A stretch of 8,313 nucleotides of DNA from DASXIW01 sp036497785 (lineage in GTDB: Bacteria > Pseudomonadota > Alphaproteobacteria > Acetobacterales > Acetobacteraceae). Below are positions 5,797-8,313 of the stretch, piece by piece. The notes below the pieces were generated by a model. That model saw only the letters and a program-made list of their open reading frames with translations, had not been told where the DNA came from and searched no databases. The translations under genes were made by a program, and so were the position numbers. The DNA is taken from the NCBI GenBank assembly GCA_036497785.1, contig DASXIW010000285.1, positions 1 through 8,313 on the forward strand, written 5' to 3'. The first letter of the stretch is position 1. Each line of letters starts with the position of its first letter.

Positions 5797-6726
5797 ATGG
5801 GCGACGAGACGGGACAGAGCCGCAGGGGTTTGCTGAAATGCATGGCCTGGGCGGGGGGTGGCGTGGTCTGGACGGTGGTGGGGGGTGTTCCGCGTTCCGG
5901 CCTGATCGGGTCGGCGCAGGCGGCGGATGGGTTTAGCTTTGTGCAGCTCAGCGACAGCCATATCGGGTTTTCGCGTGATCCGAACACGGATGTGCCCGCC
6001 ACGTTGCAGGAGGGAGTGAATGCAATCAAGGCGTTGGGCGGCAAGCCGGCGCTGCTGATCCATACCGGGGATGTCAGCCATCTCTCCAAGCCGGCGCAGT
6101 TCGATACCGCGGCGCAGATTATCGGAGGGGCCGGGCTGGAGGGACATTACGTGCCGGGCGAGCATGACGTGCTGGAGGACGAGGGCGCGGGGTTTATCGC
6201 GCGGTTCCAGAAGGACGTGCGGCAGGGCAAGCCGGGCGGAGGATTTTATAGTTTCGACCAGGAGGGCGTACATTTCATCGGCCTGAACAATGTGGTCGAT
6301 CTGCAGGCCGGGGGCATGGGCAATCTTGGCGAGGCGCAGCTTGCCTGGCTGGCCGGTGATCTGGACGGGCGGTCGGCGAGCCAGCCGATTGTGGTGTTCG
6401 CGCATATTCCGCTTTGGACGATCGCCCCGGAATGGGGATGGGGGACCGCGGACTCCACGCGGGCGCTGGGGCTGCTGAAGCGGTTCGGGTCCGTGACGGT
6501 GCTGAACGGGCATATCCATCAGGTGATGCAGAAGGTGGAGGGCAATGTCGCCTTTCATACCGCGCGCTCCACGGCGTTTCCGCAGCCGGCGCCAGGGACG
6601 GCGAAGAGTCCGGGGCCGATGCATGTGGAGCCCGGGCAGCTTCGTTCCGTGCTGGGGGTGACGAATGTCGCTTATGTGCCGGGGACCGCGCATCTGGCGA
6701 TCGTCGATACCACGCTGGCAGCGTGA
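5797..6726 (+). CDS. Tat-exported metallophosphoesterase (calcineurin-like)
   Basis: This 309-residue phosphoesterase is probably periplasmic. Residues 1-42 form a twin-arginine signal: SRRGLLK (8-14), a hydrophobic stretch with a Cys at 15, and AQA as likely cleavage site near residue 42. The five metallophosphoesterase blocks follow in order: DSH (D53, H55), GD (D92), GEHD (121-124), the His in FAHIPL (H203) and GHIH (238-241). The third block normally reads GNHD or GNHE, and here Glu replaces the metal-binding Asn, which could change metal choice or activity. Tat export fits an enzyme that binds its metals before export. The ATG at 5797 has a strong AGGGGGA ribosome site; an earlier ATG at 5752 would bury the Tat signal. 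It is first gene of a four-gene operon with a cupredoxin and a sigma/anti-sigma pair. The substrate is unknown. Confidence 0.87.
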   Translation: MGDETGQSRRGLLKCMAWAGGGVVWTVVGGVPRSGLIGSAQAADGFSFVQLSDSHIGFSRDPNTDVPATLQEGVNAIKALGGKPALLIHTGDVSHLSKPAQFDTAAQIIGGAGLEGHYVPGEHDVLEDEGAGFIARFQKDVRQGKPGGGFYSFDQEGVHFIGLNNVVDLQAGGMGNLGEAQLAWLAGDLDGRSASQPIVVFAHIPLWTIAPEWGWGTADSTRALGLLKRFGSVTVLNGHIHQVMQKVEGNVAFHTARSTAFPQPAPGTAKSPGPMHVEPGQLRSVLGVTNVAYVPGTAHLAIVDTTLAA

Positions 6727-6736
6727 GGGTTCGCCG

Positions 6737-7063
6737 ATGTATCGCCGCAGCCTGCTGCTTGTCGCTGTCGCCGCGACCGCCGCCCCTCCCCTCGCCCCTG
6801 CCTGGGCGGAGGATGGCGCGATCATGATCGACAATTTCACCTTCAGCCCGGCAGTGCTGACCGTGCCCGTGGGCGCGAAGGTGGTGTGGACCAATCGGGA
6901 CGACATGCCGCACAGCGTGGTGAGTGCGGATGCGCCGCCGGTGTTCAAATCGCATCCGCTGGATACTGACGACGTATTTGCGATGGTCTTCGACAAGCCG
7001 GGCACCTATCGCTATTTCTGTGGGCTGCACCCCCATATGGGGGGAACGGTCGTGGTGAAATGA
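6737..7063 (+). CDS. Periplasmic cupredoxin, amicyanin/plastocyanin-like
   Basis: This is a 108-residue type I blue copper protein, probably an electron carrier or copper binder in the periplasm. A Sec-type signal covers residues 1-24, with basic YRR at the start, a hydrophobic core and an AWA cleavage site. The mature part begins near E25 and shows IDNFTFSPAVLTVPVGAKV and VWTNRDDMPHSVV. Copper ligands are H59, C95, H98 and M101 in FCGLHPHM, the same Cys-x2-His-x2-Met spacing as amicyanin. The length is complete for the family. It starts ten bases after the metallophosphoesterase stop, and its GAGGG ribosome site begins inside that stop codon, so the two are co-translated. With the ECF pair downstream, a stress-induced copper or redox role is plausible but not shown. 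Confidence 0.9.
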   Translation: MYRRSLLLVAVAATAAPPLAPAWAEDGAIMIDNFTFSPAVLTVPVGAKVVWTNRDDMPHSVVSADAPPVFKSHPLDTDDVFAMVFDKPGTYRYFCGLHPHMGGTVVVK

Positions 7064-7093
7064 ACACCCTCGCGCACGGTGGACGATCCGGCC

Positions 7094-7618
7094 ATGGCTG
7101 ACGAGGCGTTCGCGCGCCTCGCTTTGCCGCATCTCGATGCCGCGTATTCGCTGGCGCGCTGGCTGGTGCGCGACCAGGCGGTGGCCGAGGATGTGGTGCA
7201 GGACGCCATGCTGCGGGCGCTGACCTATTTCGCCTCGTTCCGGGGCGATAATCCGCGGGCGTGGCTGCTGCAGATTGTTCGCAACACCGCCTATTCGCGC
7301 CTGGCGCTGCGGCGCGAGGCGTTGGAGGAACCACTGGATCCCGATGGGAAGCACGAACATGTCGCCGAATCCGGGCCTGACCCCGAAGCCGATCTGGTGC
7401 GGCGGGAAGGTGTGTCGCAGCTGCAGCTTGCGCTGGAGGCGTTGCCGGCGGAGTTGCGCGAATGCGTGGTGCTGCGGGAGCTGGAGGAGATGTCGTACCG
7501 CGACATTGCCCGCGTTACCGGCGTGCCGGTAGGCACTGTGATGTCGCGCCTGTTTCGGGGACGGCAGGCGCTGATCCGAATGGGCCGCGCGACCGAAGCG
7601 AAGGAGCGCACCGCGTGA
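7094..7618 (+). CDS. ECF-type RNA polymerase sigma factor
   Basis: This is a 174-residue group 4 (extracytoplasmic function) sigma factor that directs RNA polymerase to a small stress regulon. Region 2 covers about 6-72, with AEDVVQDAMLRAL (31-43) and FRGDNPRAWLLQIVRN (49-64). Region 4 covers about 112-163, with LPAELRECVVLRELEEMSY leading into the helix-turn-helix and VGTVMSRLFRGRQAL (146-160). There is no region 1.1 or 3 and no extra C-terminal domain. The ATG at 7094 is preferred: GGTGG lies 11 bases upstream and the N-terminus fits the family. An in-frame GTG at 7079 would add five residues. It follows the cupredoxin closely and overlaps the anti-sigma gene by four bases, so the pair is probably made together. 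I cannot assign the ECF group number. Confidence 0.92.
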   Translation: MADEAFARLALPHLDAAYSLARWLVRDQAVAEDVVQDAMLRALTYFASFRGDNPRAWLLQIVRNTAYSRLALRREALEEPLDPDGKHEHVAESGPDPEADLVRREGVSQLQLALEALPAELRECVVLRELEEMSYRDIARVTGVPVGTVMSRLFRGRQALIRMGRATEAKERTA

Positions 7619-8313
7619 GCGACCCCATCACCAGCAGCGCGTGTGAGGAAATGCATTTGCTGATTCAGGCGGATCTGGACGGCGAGCTGGATGCGGCGGC
7701 GACGGTGGTGCTGGCGGCACATCTGCGCGATTGCGGGGGCTGCGCGGCGCTGCGCCAGGAACTGACCGATCTGTCCGGCCGGTTTCGGGCCGCTATCCCG
7801 CCGCAGACCGCGCCGGCATCGTTGCGGCGGACGCTGGAGGCCAAGCTGTTGCCCGCGGCGCCGCCGGGGCCGAGCGGGTTTCGTCGCCGGCTGATGCCGC
7901 TGCTGTCCTTCGGCGCCGGCGCGGCCATCGCGGCGTCGTTGCTGTTGGTTGTGCCGCGTGGCGCCGATCCGGACGCGGAGTTGGTGGCAAGCCATATCAG
8001 GGCGTTGCAGCCGGGGCATCTGATCGATGTGGTCTCGTCCGACCAGCATACGGTGAAGCCGTGGTTCGACGGGCGGACGGATTTCGCGCCGCCAGTGAAG
8101 GATTTCGCGGCGCAAGGGTTTCCGCTGGTCGGCGGGCGGCTGGATTATGTCGGCGGCAGGGCGGTAGCGGTGCTGGCCTATCGGCGCGACAAGCACGAAA
8201 TCGATCTGTACGTCTGGCCGGGCGGTGGCGCCGATGCTGTGAGCACGGATGCGCGGAACGGCTACAACATCGTGCGCTGGGCCGAGGGCGGGATGCAGTT
8301 TCGGGCGGTGTCG
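7615..8313 (+). CDS. Membrane-anchored zinc-type anti-sigma factor (3' end beyond window)
   Basis: This is the first 233 residues of an anti-sigma factor that should hold the upstream ECF sigma factor inactive at the membrane. The start is GTG in a GTGA overlap with the sigma stop, backed by an AAGGAG ribosome site eight bases upstream; no ATG fits as well. Residues 1-60 are the cytoplasmic sigma-binding part, with the zinc anti-sigma motif H36-x3-C40-x2-C43 and a further Cys at 10. A single transmembrane helix spans about 93-113. Beyond it lies a periplasmic domain with FDGRTDFAPP, GGRLDYVGGRAVAVLAYRRD and a YVWPGG stretch, typical of this anti-sigma family as I recall it. The frame is open to the last base, so the gene is cut by the window edge, not broken. 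Confidence 0.88.
   Translation, partial: MSDPITSSACEEMHLLIQADLDGELDAAATVVLAAHLRDCGGCAALRQELTDLSGRFRAAIPPQTAPASLRRTLEAKLLPAAPPGPSGFRRRLMPLLSFGAGAAIAASLLLVVPRGADPDAELVASHIRALQPGHLIDVVSSDQHTVKPWFDGRTDFAPPVKDFAAQGFPLVGGRLDYVGGRAVAVLAYRRDKHEIDLYVWPGGGADAVSTDARNGYNIVRWAEGGMQFRAVS

Noticed and set aside
5782..7005. A 407-codon minus-strand open frame over the metallophosphoesterase and cupredoxin genes
   Set aside because: It spans two recognisable plus-strand genes and their junction, has an Arg/His/Pro-rich composition and shows no domain.
1..8313. Insertion sequences, CRISPR arrays, tRNA genes or phage genes
   Set aside because: Reading both strands I found no transposase or integrase motifs, no regularly spaced repeats, no terminal inverted repeats with target duplications and no tRNA-like T-loop and acceptor pairing.

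Overview
The window is GC-rich chromosomal DNA from what looks like an alphaproteobacterium. Acetobacteraceae or another Rhodospirillales lineage is my best guess, from protein family flavour, codon use and hairpin-rich intergenic repeats; there is no rRNA or other decisive marker. It holds nine protein-coding genes, eight complete and one cut by the right edge. I see no RNA gene, insertion sequence, phage gene or CRISPR array. No intergenic stretch exceeds about 180 bases.

Left part (1-2889): a short leader contains tandem hairpins that probably terminate a minus-strand operon. That operon is endonuclease III (nth), followed after one base by a PLP-dependent aromatic-amino-acid-decarboxylase-like enzyme. 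Divergent from nth is a small DUF2244 inner-membrane protein.

Middle (2902-5042): a TIM-barrel amidohydrolase of the 2-pyrone-4,6-dicarboxylate lactonase type (minus) is divergent from an NAD-type isocitrate/isopropylmalate-family dehydrogenase (plus). The 176-base gap between them carries two hairpins. The pair looks like a small catabolic module for a carboxylic or hydroxy acid; the substrate is unknown.

Right part (5164-8313): a CobC-like histidine phosphatase (minus) is followed, divergently, by a tight plus-strand operon. Its genes are a Tat-exported metallophosphoesterase, a periplasmic amicyanin-like cupredoxin, an ECF sigma factor, and a membrane-anchored zinc-type anti-sigma factor that starts on GTG and overlaps the sigma stop by four bases. 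This is the most system-like part of the window: two exported metalloproteins sit with the sigma/anti-sigma switch that probably controls them. The anti-sigma Cys/His spacing equals that of the redox sensor RsrA as I recall it, which hints at redox or metal sensing.

Across the 5043-5163 gap the base skew of the plus strand changes from C-rich to G-rich regardless of gene strand, so this gap may be a rearrangement or replication-skew boundary.
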